Shown: piece by piece, positions 9,057 to 18,143 of the stretch
Position numbering within the stretch: position 1 is the stretch's first letter
Layout of the letters: the number at the start of each line of letters is the position of its first letter
Assembly (NCBI RefSeq): GCF_009939195.1
Contig: NZ_JAACKC010000001.1
Location: forward strand, 875,391 to 939,390
Direction of reading: 5' to 3'
DNA: 64,000 nt
Origin: Acinetobacter kanungonis
GTDB taxonomy: Bacteria; Pseudomonadota; Gammaproteobacteria; Pseudomonadales; Moraxellaceae
Notes under the pieces: generated by a model
The model's database searches: none
The model's input: only the letters and a program-made list of their open reading frames with translations
Told to the model about the DNA's origin: nothing
Made by a program: the position numbers and the translations under genes

Positions 9057-9980
9057 CTATCCCCACCATAAAGCAATCAGCCCACTAATAACCCCAAAAC
9101 CCAAAACAGTACTCAGCATGAGTGGCGTCAAAGCTTTTTCATTCAGTCCATAAGTTTGACCAAAAATTCCAAAGGCAATCGGCATCGGTAAAGCTGCCAG
9201 TAAAGTGCCTGCATACAACATTTCTTGACTGACATTCGGCAACACTGAAAACAGCCCAAAGATGATTAACGGCATCAACACAATTTTAAACGACACCAAA
9301 ATCAGACTTTGAATATCAACCGCTTTAAGACCGATGCCGACCAAACTGCCACCAATTACAAATAAAGCCAGTGGCGATGCGGTTTTCCCCAGCATTGCTA
9401 AAATCTGATCCATTACATTTGGTAGTTTCAACCCCAGTAGCACACAACCCATCCCCAGAATAATCGCCAGAATCACTGGGTTTTTCAGCAGATTCTTTAG
9501 GGTAGAAACAACCACCTGTTTCAAACTGCCCTGTTGCAAGCCTGCCTCGGCTATCATCAACACCAATGCCACAATCAACAAATTTTCAATAATTAAGGTC
9601 AGTGAAATATAGATAGCCGCATGTTGACCAATCAACATGGTCAAAATTGCGGTGCCAATGAAGCCCGTATTCGACATCGATGCCCCCATCGCCATGACCG
9701 CCGAAGCAGTTAAGCGATGTTGAAAATATTGCCGATACAAAACAAAGGCCGCTACGAACAGCAGCAAGGAACCACCACCATAGGCAATGAAATAACTCGG
9801 ATGCCAAATTTCATGCAGGTTACGGCTTGCCAAGGCATGTAATAAAAAGGCAGGTAATGCAATTTTAATCACGAAGGCACTTAGGGCTTTAATCTGCTCA
9901 GCTAAAATTAATCCGCCTTTGACACAAGCAAAACCCAACATCACCAATAAGATGATGGGCAAAATTGTACTTAAGACCAT
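9057..9980 (-). CDS. AEC family transporter
   Basis: An integral membrane protein of about 307 residues from the auxin efflux carrier (AEC) family of small-molecule exporters. About ten hydrophobic segments span the length. The conserved features include an NTGFIGTAIL segment in the middle and a GGSLVGIGLK stretch in the second half, which is typical of this family. The start at 9980 (MVLSTILPI) has a GGAG site seven bases upstream and begins directly in the first membrane helix; a longer reading frame from 10034 adds 18 polar residues. Bacterial AEC substrates such as malate are not predictable from sequence. Confidence 0.85.
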   Translation of the reverse strand: MVLSTILPIILLVMLGFACVKGGLILAEQIKALSAFVIKIALPAFLLHALASRNLHEIWHPSYFIAYGGGSLLLFVAAFVLYRQYFQHRLTASAVMAMGASMSNTGFIGTAILTMLIGQHAAIYISLTLIIENLLIVALVLMIAEAGLQQGSLKQVVVSTLKNLLKNPVILAIILGMGCVLLGLKLPNVMDQILAMLGKTASPLALFVIGGSLVGIGLKAVDIQSLILVSFKIVLMPLIIFGLFSVLPNVSQEMLYAGTLLAALPMPIAFGIFGQTYGLNEKALTPLMLSTVLGFGVISGLIALWWG

Positions 9981-10097
9981 GCTGGTGCTCCATGCCGCTG
10001 ACGTTTCAAAATCGCTCCCTAGGTTGTCTTGCAAATGTAGCCATTACTGCACGTTTCCCAACTTAATTTTTAAGTCCAATTGAGGTGTTCTTCTGGT

Positions 10098-11207
10098 TTA
10101 AGCCGAAAAAGGCTGAAACAGTTGCTTTACCCCATGCGGTTGGCAGCGTAAATATTGAGGAGCAATTTCCATGATTTCACCCAATTCGGCTGCTGCATGC
10201 CAAGGCCAGCGTGGGTCATACAGCATTGCACGTGCCAGACCAATCGCATCGGCTTGTTGTTGTTGCAACACTTGCTCTGCCTGTTGTGCTTCGGTAATCA
10301 ATCCCACAGCAATCACTGGAATATCAAGCGCCTGCTTCACCGCTTGTGCAAAAGGCACCTGGTAATTAGCACCAATCTGGATTGCTTGTTCAACATGTAA
10401 GCCACCACTCGACACATGAATATAAGCAGCGCCCAGTTGTTGCAGACGTTTAGACAATTCCACTGATTCCTCAACTGTCCAACCACCATCAAACCAGTCT
10501 TGCGCCGAAAGACGTACACCAATTGGATAACCCTCTGGAACTGCGGCTTGCATGGCCTGAAAGGTTTCCAAAGTCATACGAATTCGGTTTTCAAAGTCAC
10601 CGCCATATTCATCCTGACGCTGATTCGCGAGTGGGGACATAAACTGATGCAGTAAATAACCATGTGCTGCATGTAGCTCAATCAAGGCAAAGCCTGCATC
10701 GGCTGCACGAACAGCGGCCTGAGCAAAGTCCTGCTGCACCTGTTTCAGTTCCGCAATGGTCAGTGCATGCGGAGGCAAATCCTTGGGATTAAAGGCAATA
10801 TCACTGGCAGAAACCGTTTGCCAGCCATGCTGATCTTCAGGTGGAATTTGACCTCTGCCTAACCAAGGTTTATCGGTTGAAGCTTTACGACCTGCGTGCG
10901 CCAATTGAATCGCAAAAGGCATGGGCGAAATGGAGCGGACTTTTTCTAATAACGCACGCATCTGATCACGTTGCTGATCATTCCAAAGCCCTAAATCTGC
11001 AAAGCTAATTCGCCCTTCTGGCTGCACAGCCGTGGCTTCAACAATGCACAAACCTGCCCCCGAGAGCGCATAGTTAGCCCATTGTTGTTCATGCCAATAG
11101 CTTAATTCACCCTGATCATTGGCTGAATATTGACACATCGGCGCAATAACGATGCGATTTTGCACTTGAAGTGATCCATACTGAATGGGCTGAAATAAGC
11201 GTGACAT
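10098..11207 (-). CDS. NADH:flavin oxidoreductase, old yellow enzyme (YqjM-like)
   Basis: An FMN-dependent TIM-barrel ene-reductase of 369 residues in the old yellow enzyme family. The N-terminus (LFQPIQYGSLQVQNRIVIAPMCQYS) places a Cys at residue 25 and Tyr at 27, matching the YqjM subgroup, where the Cys tunes the flavin. The substrate-binding pair appears in ELHAAHGYL, and GGDFENRIR and the late AIGLARAMLYDPRWPW phosphate-binding segment are conserved. It reduces activated C=C bonds with NAD(P)H; the natural substrate is unknown. The ATG at 11207 has a GAGG site and fits the family N-terminus. Divergent from mutM. Confidence 0.9.
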   Translation of the reverse strand: MSRLFQPIQYGSLQVQNRIVIAPMCQYSANDQGELSYWHEQQWANYALSGAGLCIVEATAVQPEGRISFADLGLWNDQQRDQMRALLEKVRSISPMPFAIQLAHAGRKASTDKPWLGRGQIPPEDQHGWQTVSASDIAFNPKDLPPHALTIAELKQVQQDFAQAAVRAADAGFALIELHAAHGYLLHQFMSPLANQRQDEYGGDFENRIRMTLETFQAMQAAVPEGYPIGVRLSAQDWFDGGWTVEESVELSKRLQQLGAAYIHVSSGGLHVEQAIQIGANYQVPFAQAVKQALDIPVIAVGLITEAQQAEQVLQQQQADAIGLARAMLYDPRWPWHAAAELGEIMEIAPQYLRCQPHGVKQLFQPFSA

Positions 11208-11398
11208 GCAAGGCCTCTTCATTCTAATTTTCGTGACTTATCACGTTATACAGATTCTTCCGAGGCTGCAAATACTCTTTTCATCTATTGTTTGAGTTTC
11301 ATGCTCAAAAGAAATTGAGCGAATTTGGAAAAAACTTGCATTCCCGCGCATTCAGCCCGATATTAGCCATGTTGTTTCCGAGCTGTCATTAAAAACCT

Positions 11399-12250
11399 AT
11401 GCCTGAATTACCCGAAGTTGAAACCACCAAAACCAGTTTACTGCCTTTGATTGGGCAACAGGTAAAATCCGTAACGGTGCATGAATCACGCTTACGCTGG
11501 CCCATTCCAGAAGATCTGCAACGCCTTCAGGGACAAAAACTGCTAAAACTCACCCGTCGCTCCAAGTATATTTTGGCGGAGTTTGAACGTGATCGCATGC
11601 TTTGGCATTTAGGTATGTCAGGCAGTTTTCGCCTATGTGAAGCCCATGAGGACAAACGCAAACATGATCATTTGATCATTCAGTTTGATGACATGCAATT
11701 ACGTTACCACGACCCGCGCCGCTTCGGCTGTATTCTGTGGTGGGATGCGGAGACTGAATCCAAACTTCTAGCTCCTCTAGGACCCGAACCTTTAAGCGAT
11801 GCTTTTAATGCTGAATATTTAATGCAAAAACTGAAAAATAAGCAGTTCGGCATAAAAGTTGCAGTAATGGATAATCATGTTGTGGTTGGTGTGGGGAATA
11901 TCTACGCAACAGAAAGTTTGTTTAATCTAGGCATACATCCAGCGCAACCAGCATCCAGTTTAACGCCCCATCAGGTTGAGAAACTGGTGTTGGAAATCAA
12001 ACGCATTTTAAAACAAGCGATTGATCTTGGTGGTTCAACCTTACGTGACTACACGAATGCCATGGGAGAAAACGGTTATTTCCAGCAAACCTTACTTGCC
12101 TATGGACGTGCTGGTGAAATGTGTGTGAACTGTGAAACAACACTGGAAAATTTGAAACTGGGACAACGTGCCAGTGTCTTTTGTCCCCAATGCCAACCCT
12201 TGAAAAAAGTCTCTACAACTGCATCGATCAAGCGAGGTAAGATCAAATGA
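11399..12250 (+). CDS. mutM: Formamidopyrimidine-DNA glycosylase
   Basis: A base-excision repair enzyme of 283 residues that removes 8-oxoguanine and formamidopyrimidines and nicks the strand. The catalytic N-terminus MPELPEVE gives the nucleophile Pro2 and Glu3 after Met removal. The helix-two-turn-helix segment is followed by a four-Cys zinc finger near the end (CVNC ... CPQC). About 16 residues follow the finger, slightly more than in most homologues. The last four bases overlap the next gene's start (ATGA), which ties it to a small parvulin. Confidence 0.96.
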   Translation: MPELPEVETTKTSLLPLIGQQVKSVTVHESRLRWPIPEDLQRLQGQKLLKLTRRSKYILAEFERDRMLWHLGMSGSFRLCEAHEDKRKHDHLIIQFDDMQLRYHDPRRFGCILWWDAETESKLLAPLGPEPLSDAFNAEYLMQKLKNKQFGIKVAVMDNHVVVGVGNIYATESLFNLGIHPAQPASSLTPHQVEKLVLEIKRILKQAIDLGGSTLRDYTNAMGENGYFQQTLLAYGRAGEMCVNCETTLENLKLGQRASVFCPQCQPLKKVSTTASIKRGKIK

Positions 12251-12531
12251 AAACAGCCATTGTTCGACATATTCTGGTCAAAGATAAAGATTTAGCCGAC
12301 CAATTAAAAAAGAAGATACTTGATGGTGCCGATTTTGCCAAAATTGCCAAGCAATATTCAACCTGTAACTCAGGCAAACGTGGCGGTGAACTGGGTGAGG
12401 TCAAAAAAGGACAATTGGTGCCTGTGATTGATAAGCTGGTCTTTACTGGCGCAGAAAATGTGCTGCATGGCCCGATCAAAAGCCAATTTGGCTTTCATCT
12501 GGTTGAAATAAAATTCCGCATGGCTTTCTAA
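12247..12531 (+). CDS. Single-domain parvulin-type peptidylprolyl isomerase
   Basis: A 94-residue protein that is one complete parvulin (PpiC-type) domain with no signal peptide. The signatures are RHILVKDKDLA at residues 8-18, DFAKIAKQYSTC, GGELGEVKKGQLVP and a C-terminal GPIKSQFGFHLVEI. It should isomerise X-Pro bonds in the cytoplasm. It is translationally coupled to mutM by a 4-base overlap, an unusual partnership with no obvious functional logic. Confidence 0.9.
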   Translation: MKTAIVRHILVKDKDLADQLKKKILDGADFAKIAKQYSTCNSGKRGGELGEVKKGQLVPVIDKLVFTGAENVLHGPIKSQFGFHLVEIKFRMAF

Positions 12532-12548
12532 AAAACGTTATGGAATGA

Positions 12549-12578
12549 GAAGTACCTACTCCACATTTTAGGTACTTC
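12549..12578. terminator. Possible hairpin between convergent genes
   Basis: A 9-bp stem (12549-12557 with 12570-12578) lies between the parvulin gene and the convergent GGCT-fold gene. It lacks a clear U-tract, so its role as a terminator is uncertain. Confidence 0.4.
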
Positions 12579-12594
12579 CCTGCGTGATTCGGGT

Positions 12595-12924
12595 TCAATC
12601 GACCTTCATCTGATAAACCCAAGCTGTGCTTGGTTCACCTGATTCCAACTCTACTGGTACGCAGACGCGCTCATATTGCATACCTTCAAACTCATCCAAA
12701 GCATCCCAATGATCTGACAATTTGTCTGAAATAAAGAGATAGCCCTCGACTTTCGGTGCATGCTGATCCAGCACAATAGCAAACAGCCCTTTGTCTGGTC
12801 CCCAGTCCAAAATATGCACTACACCATTGACATATGCTTTCTGCCAAGTGCCACCAATACGTTCCAAAAGATGCGCATTTTCATGATTGGGACGTAAGGT
12901 TCCATAGACAAACAATTGATTCAT
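12595..12924 (-). CDS. Gamma-glutamylcyclotransferase-fold protein (YtfP/AIG2-like)
   Basis: A 109-residue protein with the GGCT/AIG2 fold. The N-terminal VYGTLRPN motif at about residues 6-13 forms the substrate loop, and ALDEFEGMQYERV supplies the conserved acidic residue of the family. Members remove gamma-glutamyl groups from peptides or amines as 5-oxoproline, but small bacterial members such as YtfP have unproven substrates. It is a single gene between the mutM-parvulin pair and mscL. Confidence 0.85.
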   Translation of the reverse strand: MNQLFVYGTLRPNHENAHLLERIGGTWQKAYVNGVVHILDWGPDKGLFAIVLDQHAPKVEGYLFISDKLSDHWDALDEFEGMQYERVCVPVELESGEPSTAWVYQMKVD

Positions 12925-12990
12925 CAGAAATTCATCTTCAATTTAATAATCTGAACAAATCTTAATGGGGATACAGCATAAAAACCAGCG

Positions 12991-12999
12991 CCCCCCCCC
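12991..12999 (+). repeat. Homopolymeric C9 tract
   Basis: Nine consecutive cytosines in an AT-rich intergenic gap, between the GGCT-fold gene start (12924) and the mscL terminator. It is about 67 bases upstream of the GGCT-fold start codon on the minus strand. Confidence 0.9.
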
Positions 13000-13010
13000 A
13001 ATTCAGGGCG

Positions 13011-13039
13011 AAAAAAAACGGCAACTTAAATTGCCGTTT
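13011..13039 (-). terminator. Intrinsic terminator of mscL
   Basis: A 9-bp stem (13016-13024 with 13031-13039) with a 6-base loop. The A-run at 13011-13018 is a U-run on the minus strand, just after the mscL stop. Confidence 0.85.
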
Positions 13040-13054
13040 CGGAAGATCAATTCA

Positions 13055-13489
13055 TTAAGATTTATGTCTTAATTCATCACGGATTTCACGTAACAATTGA
13101 ATATCTTCAGGAGTTGGTGCTGGTTCTGGCGCAGCTTCTTCTTGCTTACGACGCATACGATTGATCATTTTCACCATTAAAAATACTACCCATGCCAAGA
13201 TGATGAAGTTAATTAAAATAGTGAGGAAGTTACCATAAGTCAGAACATTCACACCGGCTTTGGTCAGTTCATCTAAGGATTGTAGGTTATTCGGATTATC
13301 CCCCAAAACCAAGAATTTTTGCGTGAAATCTACACCGCCACCTGTAATGACCGTGATTAAAGGCATGATGATGTCTTTCACCAATGAATCAACAATCTTA
13401 CCAAATGCCCCACCAATGATGACACCGACAGCCAAATCAATCATGTTGCCTTTTACCGCAAATTCGCGGAATTCTTGAATAATGCTCAT
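13055..13489 (-). CDS. mscL: Large-conductance mechanosensitive channel
   Basis: An inner-membrane protein of 144 residues that forms the pentameric turgor-release channel opened by membrane tension. The N-terminal amphipathic helix FREFAVKGN is followed by the pore helix [21 protein letters not shown], with the glycine/alanine face typical of the constriction. A periplasmic loop, TM2 ([20 protein letters not shown]) and a charged C-terminal helical bundle follow. Its length matches the family. It is a single gene with its own terminator. Confidence 0.97.
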   Translation of the reverse strand: MSIIQEFREFAVKGNMIDLAVGVIIGGAFGKIVDSLVKDIIMPLITVITGGGVDFTQKFLVLGDNPNNLQSLDELTKAGVNVLTYGNFLTILINFIILAWVVFLMVKMINRMRRKQEEAAPEPAPTPEDIQLLREIRDELRHKS

Positions 13490-13616
13490 TTAAATCTCCA
13501 GTTCTTTTTTGACTTTCATTTATGTGACGAAGTATACATTATTGAAATCTAACTATTTCCATCTAATTTACTTGGTTTTGTAAATTGTCTACAACGCTTT
13601 GTTGAATAACTTATAC

Positions 13617-13650
13617 AAAAAAACCGCTGATCGAAATCAGCGGTTTTTTA
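13617..13650 (-). terminator. Intrinsic terminator of typA
   Basis: AAAAACCGCTGAT pairs with ATCAGCGGTTTTT across a CGAA tetraloop. U-tracts are present on both strands. It is placed 22 bases after the typA stop. Confidence 0.85.
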
Positions 13651-13671
13651 TCATCCGAAAATAAGAATAAC

Positions 13672-15501
13672 TTATTTGTTACGCTTACGTTCGTTTTCAG
13701 TCAACCAGCGCTTACGGATACGGATTGACTTAGGTGTTACTTCAACTAATTCATCATCTTCAATGAACTCAAGCGCTTGTTCTAGCGTGTATTCAACCGC
13801 AGGAACAAGAGTCAACGCATCATCCGTACCAGAAGCACGTACGTTAGTTAACTGTTTTGCTTTAGTTGGGTTAACCACCATATCGTCTGAACGTGAGTTA
13901 ATACCTACGATCATACCTTCGTAAACTTCTAACTGTGGTTTAGCGAATAGACGACCACGGTCTTGTAAGCTGAACAATGCATAGCCCAAGCAAGTACCTT
14001 GAACCATAGAAATCAATACACCGTTTTGACGCTTCGCAACAGTACCTTGTTTCATTGGACCGTAGTGAGAGAAGCTTGAAGTCATGATCCCTGTACCAGA
14101 AGTCATGGTCAAGAATTCAGAACGGAAACCAATTAAGCCACGTGAAGGAACAGTTGCTTCAATACGGATACGACCTTTGCCGTCAACTTCCATATTGGTC
14201 ATTTCGCCTTTACGGTTACCCATTTGTTCCATTACAGCGCCTTGGTGCTGTTCTTCAACGTCAAATGTTACGTTTTCGTATGGTTCTTGCTTTTCGCCAT
14301 CAACTTCTTTCAAGATTACTTGTGGACGTGATACGCCCATTTCGAAACCTTCACGGCGCATGTTTTCAATTAAAACTGAAAGGTGAAGTTCACCACGGCC
14401 AGAAACTTTGAAACGGTCTGGACTGTCAGTGTCTTCTACACGTAATGCTACGTTATGAATTAATTCGCGGTCTAAACGTTCACGAATGTTACGTGAAGTT
14501 ACGAATTTACCTTCTTTACCAGCAAACGGTGAGTTGTTTACTTGGAAAGTCATGGTCACTGTAGGTTCGTCTACAGACAATGGTGGTAAAGCTTCAACAT
14601 TTTTCGGATCACAAATCGTGTCAGAAATATGAAGTTCATCAATACCTGTGATACATACGATATCGCCTGCTTGAGCAGAATCAACATCAATACGCTCTAA
14701 ACCGTGGTAACCCATGATTTTTAAGATACGGCCGTTACGCGTCTTACCGTCTTTATCAATCACAGTTACAGGTGTATTAAGTTTTACAGAACCGCGTTGA
14801 ATACGACCAACACCGATAACACCTACGAAGCTGTTATAGTCAAGTGAAGAAATCTGCATTTGGAATGGACCATCAACATCAACTGCTGGTGGTTCAACAA
14901 TATCAACGATGGTTTGGAACAATGGCGTCATGTCTTCAGCCAATTCCTCTGGAGAAGGACCAGCAACACCACGTAGACCAGATGCATAAACAACTGGGAA
15001 GTCTAGCTGTTCGTCAGTACCGCCAAGGTTGTCAAACAAATCAAATACTTGGTCGATTACCCAGTCTGGACGCGCGCTTGGCTTGTCGACTTTATTGATA
15101 ATTACGATTGGCTTCAAACCACGCGCGAACGCTTTTTGCGTTACGAAACGAGTTTGCGGCATTGGACCTTCTTGAGAGTCAACAAGAAGAAGTACGCAGT
15201 CAACCATCGACATTACACGTTCAACTTCACCACCGAAGTCGGCGTGTCCCGGGGTGTCGACGATGTTAATACGATACTCAGTATTCGTACGTGCATCTAA
15301 CCATTTGATTGCAGTGTTTTTTGCAAGAATGGTAATACCACGTTCACTTTCAATAGCGCCCGAATCCATGACACGCTCAATCTCACCTGCGCGATCACCA
15401 AGAGCACCTGATTGTTGAAGTAATTTATCGACAAGTGTGGTTTTACCGTGGTCGACGTGGGCAATAATTGCAATATTGCGGAGATTTTTGATATCTGACA
15501 T
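13672..15501 (-). CDS. typA: Translational GTPase TypA/BipA
   Basis: A ribosome-binding translation-factor GTPase of 609 residues that helps 50S assembly and stress or cold growth. The G1 motif AHVDHGKTT is at about residues 14-22, DTPGHADF gives G3, and [12 protein letters not shown] gives G4. These are followed by the EF-G-like domains II, III and V and the TypA-specific C-terminal domain ending in a basic [17 protein letters not shown] tail. Its length is normal. It is monocistronic and divergent from the permease gene at 15672. Confidence 0.97.
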   Translation of the reverse strand: MSDIKNLRNIAIIAHVDHGKTTLVDKLLQQSGALGDRAGEIERVMDSGAIESERGITILAKNTAIKWLDARTNTEYRINIVDTPGHADFGGEVERVMSMVDCVLLLVDSQEGPMPQTRFVTQKAFARGLKPIVIINKVDKPSARPDWVIDQVFDLFDNLGGTDEQLDFPVVYASGLRGVAGPSPEELAEDMTPLFQTIVDIVEPPAVDVDGPFQMQISSLDYNSFVGVIGVGRIQRGSVKLNTPVTVIDKDGKTRNGRILKIMGYHGLERIDVDSAQAGDIVCITGIDELHISDTICDPKNVEALPPLSVDEPTVTMTFQVNNSPFAGKEGKFVTSRNIRERLDRELIHNVALRVEDTDSPDRFKVSGRGELHLSVLIENMRREGFEMGVSRPQVILKEVDGEKQEPYENVTFDVEEQHQGAVMEQMGNRKGEMTNMEVDGKGRIRIEATVPSRGLIGFRSEFLTMTSGTGIMTSSFSHYGPMKQGTVAKRQNGVLISMVQGTCLGYALFSLQDRGRLFAKPQLEVYEGMIVGINSRSDDMVVNPTKAKQLTNVRASGTDDALTLVPAVEYTLEQALEFIEDDELVEVTPKSIRIRKRWLTENERKRNK

Positions 15502-15614
15502 AGAATTCGATAAGCCTAAAACTTGAGGGCAAATTATACAGAAAAATTATAGATTTTAGTAGTGACAGTTTATTGACAAGCTCATTTTTTTTAACGACTG
15601 ATCGGCATTTTGTT

Positions 15615-15642
15615 TTGTAAAGCTGTGTATCTCGATTAGAAT
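15615..15642 (+). promoter_or_regulatory. Candidate sigma70 promoter of the NCS2 permease gene
   Basis: TTGTAA at 15615-15620 and TAGAAT at 15637-15642 are spaced by 16 bases. This would place transcription initiation about 22 bases before the ATG at 15672. Assigned by eye. Confidence 0.4.
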
Positions 15643-15671
15643 AGCGCCATCTTGCTAACGCCTTTTGACAT

Positions 15672-17042
15672 ATGTCTGATCAAAATCTCTCTCCCAATCA
15701 ACCAGATCAGCTCGATTTGGTGTACGGTTTAAATGACCGCCCACAACCTTTTATTGCCTTCCTTGCAGCCTTCCAACATTTACTTGCGATTATTGTCCCA
15801 ATTGTTACACCTGGCTTACTGATCTGTTTAGCTTTAGGTGTTTCAAAACAAGACACCAACATGATTTTATCCATGTCTTTGGTGATTTCGGGCATCGCGA
15901 CCTTTTTACAATGTAAAAAAGTTGGACCCTTTGGCGCGGGCTTATTAATTGTTCAAGGCACCAGCTTTAACTTTATTGGCCCAATCATTGGGATTGGTTC
16001 AGCCATGGTGGCTGCGGGGACACCTGTAGAATCCGTCATGGCCGCGATTTTTGGTGTGGTGATTGCGGGTTCATTCATTGAGATGGGGGTGTCACGTATT
16101 TTACCTTGGATCAAAATGCTGATTACCCCATTGGTCACAGGTATTGTGGTGCTGTTGATTGGTCTGACTTTAATTAAGGAAGGTTTAATCAGCATGGGTG
16201 GTGGCTATCAAGCCATGTCGAACAATACGTTTGCCAATAGCGACAACTTAATTATGTCGTGTACAGTGCTCGGCTTGATTATCTTGTTGAACCGTATCCG
16301 CATTACTTGGGTGAAAAGTTCAGCGATCCTGATTGCATTGGTGGTGGGATATGCCCTTGCTGGCTTTATGGGTCATCTGGATTTTTCTGGTCTTAAAGAT
16401 GCTCCTTTAATCCAAGTTCCGACACCGATGCACTTTGGACTCAGCTTCTCTTGGAGTCTGTTTATTCCAATGGCCTTTATATACCTCGTGACTTCTTTAG
16501 AAGCGATTGGTGATATCACGGCAACCTCGAAGCTTTCCAACCAGCCAGTCGATGGCGAAACTTGGATGCAACGCATTAAAGGCGGTGTCTTGGTCAATGG
16601 TGCAAACTCTTTCCTTGCGGGTATTTTCAACACCTTCCCAAGCTCTGTCTTTGCACAAAACAATGGTGTGATTCAATTGACTGGTGTTGCCAGCCGTTAT
16701 GTCGGGATTTGGATTGCGGCCCTATTGGTGATTTTAGGCTTATTGCCAGCCGTTGCAGGCGTGATTCAAGCTGTTCCGCAAGCCGTACTCGGTGGTGCAG
16801 TAATGGTCATGTTCGGTGCCGTGGCTGCCTCGGGGATTAACATTCTTGCAGGCGTTCATTTGGATCGTCGTGCGCTACTGATTATTGCCATCTCATTGGC
16901 ACTGGGTCTAGGTGTTGCGCAAGTGCCACAAATTTTGGAACATCTTCCAGAACTTTTCCGTAACATCTTTAGTTCAGGTGTCGCGACGGGTGGTATTGCC
17001 GCACTGGTTTTAAATATTGTGCTTCCTGAAACGAAGAAATAA
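15672..17042 (+). CDS. NCS2 family xanthine/uracil permease
   Basis: A nucleobase:proton symporter of 456 residues with about 14 membrane segments. The NCS2/NAT signature QNNGVIQLTG at about residues 325-334, followed by VASRYVG, is closest to the E. coli xanthine permeases XanP/XanQ. The conserved Glu in TSLEAIGDITATSKLS is also present. Xanthine or uric acid is therefore the likely substrate, inferred from the motif. It is a single gene ending in a very strong terminator that abuts rsmC. Confidence 0.88.
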   Translation: MSDQNLSPNQPDQLDLVYGLNDRPQPFIAFLAAFQHLLAIIVPIVTPGLLICLALGVSKQDTNMILSMSLVISGIATFLQCKKVGPFGAGLLIVQGTSFNFIGPIIGIGSAMVAAGTPVESVMAAIFGVVIAGSFIEMGVSRILPWIKMLITPLVTGIVVLLIGLTLIKEGLISMGGGYQAMSNNTFANSDNLIMSCTVLGLIILLNRIRITWVKSSAILIALVVGYALAGFMGHLDFSGLKDAPLIQVPTPMHFGLSFSWSLFIPMAFIYLVTSLEAIGDITATSKLSNQPVDGETWMQRIKGGVLVNGANSFLAGIFNTFPSSVFAQNNGVIQLTGVASRYVGIWIAALLVILGLLPAVAGVIQAVPQAVLGGAVMVMFGAVAASGINILAGVHLDRRALLIIAISLALGLGVAQVPQILEHLPELFRNIFSSGVATGGIAALVLNIVLPETKK

Positions 17043-17059
17043 AATTTAATCCGTATTTA

Positions 17060-17092
17060 AACACTGCCCAGCTTTGTCTGGGCAGTGTTTTT
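17060..17092 (+). terminator. Strong intrinsic terminator after the NCS2 permease
   Basis: A 12-bp stem (17060-17071 with 17078-17089), a 6-base loop and a U-run. The rsmC ribosome site (GGAG) begins five bases later. Confidence 0.88.
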
Positions 17093-17109
17093 CAATGGAG
17101 CATTCCTTT

Positions 17110-18126
17110 ATGGATCCACGTAGTGAAGTCGTTATTCGACAACAAGATCAACTCAAAGGACGCGTGCTGTTTATCCATGCGCCTCACGATCAACTATTAA
17201 AAGAACTAGACAGCAATATTGAAGCATCCATCTGGACGTGGAATTATGCCGATTATCAAGGCTTCCTTAAAATGGGCTTAGACGCTCATTTTGGTGTCCA
17301 TTTTCCAGCAAAAACCGTAGATCAGGTGGTTATTTTTGTTCCTAAGTCTAAGGAATTGTTGAATTACATCCTACATGTTGCCGTCAGCCATCTAGCTATT
17401 GGTCAGCAAGTGTTTCTGGTGGGCGAGAAAAAAGGCGGTGTAGAGCGCGCTGCTAAACAATTACTGCCTTTTGGTAAAGCCATAAAACTGGACAGTGCAC
17501 GACATTGTCAATTCTGGCAACTGCAACTGAATAAAACTGAACAACTGAAACCCCTAGAAGCTTGGGTTAAATCTTATGAAATTCAATTAGATGATCAGAA
17601 GATAAAAATCTGCGCCCTGCCTGGCGTGTTTAGTCAAACTAAACTCGATGTCGGCACAGCCGTACTTTTGCCTTACCTAAAACAGGTAAAATCGGGTACA
17701 CTCGCCGACTTTGGTTGTGGGGCTGGGGTGATTAGCTGCTATTTAGCCAAGCTCAATCCTGCACATTCAATCATTGCGATGGATGTCGATGCCTTTGCAT
17801 TGCACTCCACACAACTGAGTTTTGAACGTAATTCAATTCCTGCTTCACAACTCCAGATTCAGGCTGTAACCAGTTTTAGTGATGCCCCATTCAACTTGGA
17901 TGCGATTGTGAGCAACCCTCCTTTCCATCAAGGTATTCACACCAATTACGATGCCAGTGAAGGCTTATGTCATGAAGCCAAACAACATCTGAACTCGGGC
18001 GGTGAACTTTGGATTGTGGCGAACCGTTTTTTAAATTATCCAATTTTGATTGAACAGCATTTTGGTCAATGTACTGTAAAAGCTGATCAACAAGGCTTTA
18101 AGGTGCTTTATGCCTGTGCGAAATAA
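17110..18126 (+). CDS. rsmC: 16S rRNA (guanine-1207-N2)-methyltransferase
   Basis: A SAM-dependent methyltransferase of 338 residues, close to the 343 of E. coli RsmC, that modifies G1207 of 16S rRNA in the 30S subunit. The first half is a degenerate methyltransferase-like domain. The second has the SAM motif [16 protein letters not shown] and the catalytic [10 protein letters not shown] motif. The ATG at 17110 is favoured over one at 17095 because a GGAG site lies upstream and the terminator of the preceding gene would otherwise crowd it. Confidence 0.92.
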   Translation: MDPRSEVVIRQQDQLKGRVLFIHAPHDQLLKELDSNIEASIWTWNYADYQGFLKMGLDAHFGVHFPAKTVDQVVIFVPKSKELLNYILHVAVSHLAIGQQVFLVGEKKGGVERAAKQLLPFGKAIKLDSARHCQFWQLQLNKTEQLKPLEAWVKSYEIQLDDQKIKICALPGVFSQTKLDVGTAVLLPYLKQVKSGTLADFGCGAGVISCYLAKLNPAHSIIAMDVDAFALHSTQLSFERNSIPASQLQIQAVTSFSDAPFNLDAIVSNPPFHQGIHTNYDASEGLCHEAKQHLNSGGELWIVANRFLNYPILIEQHFGQCTVKADQQGFKVLYACAK

Positions 18127-18143
18127 TGTGAATAAGGAAAACC

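Noticed and set aside
13676..15300. Several plus-strand open frames inside typA
   Set aside because: They are antisense shadows of a highly conserved GTPase gene and have no ribosome sites.
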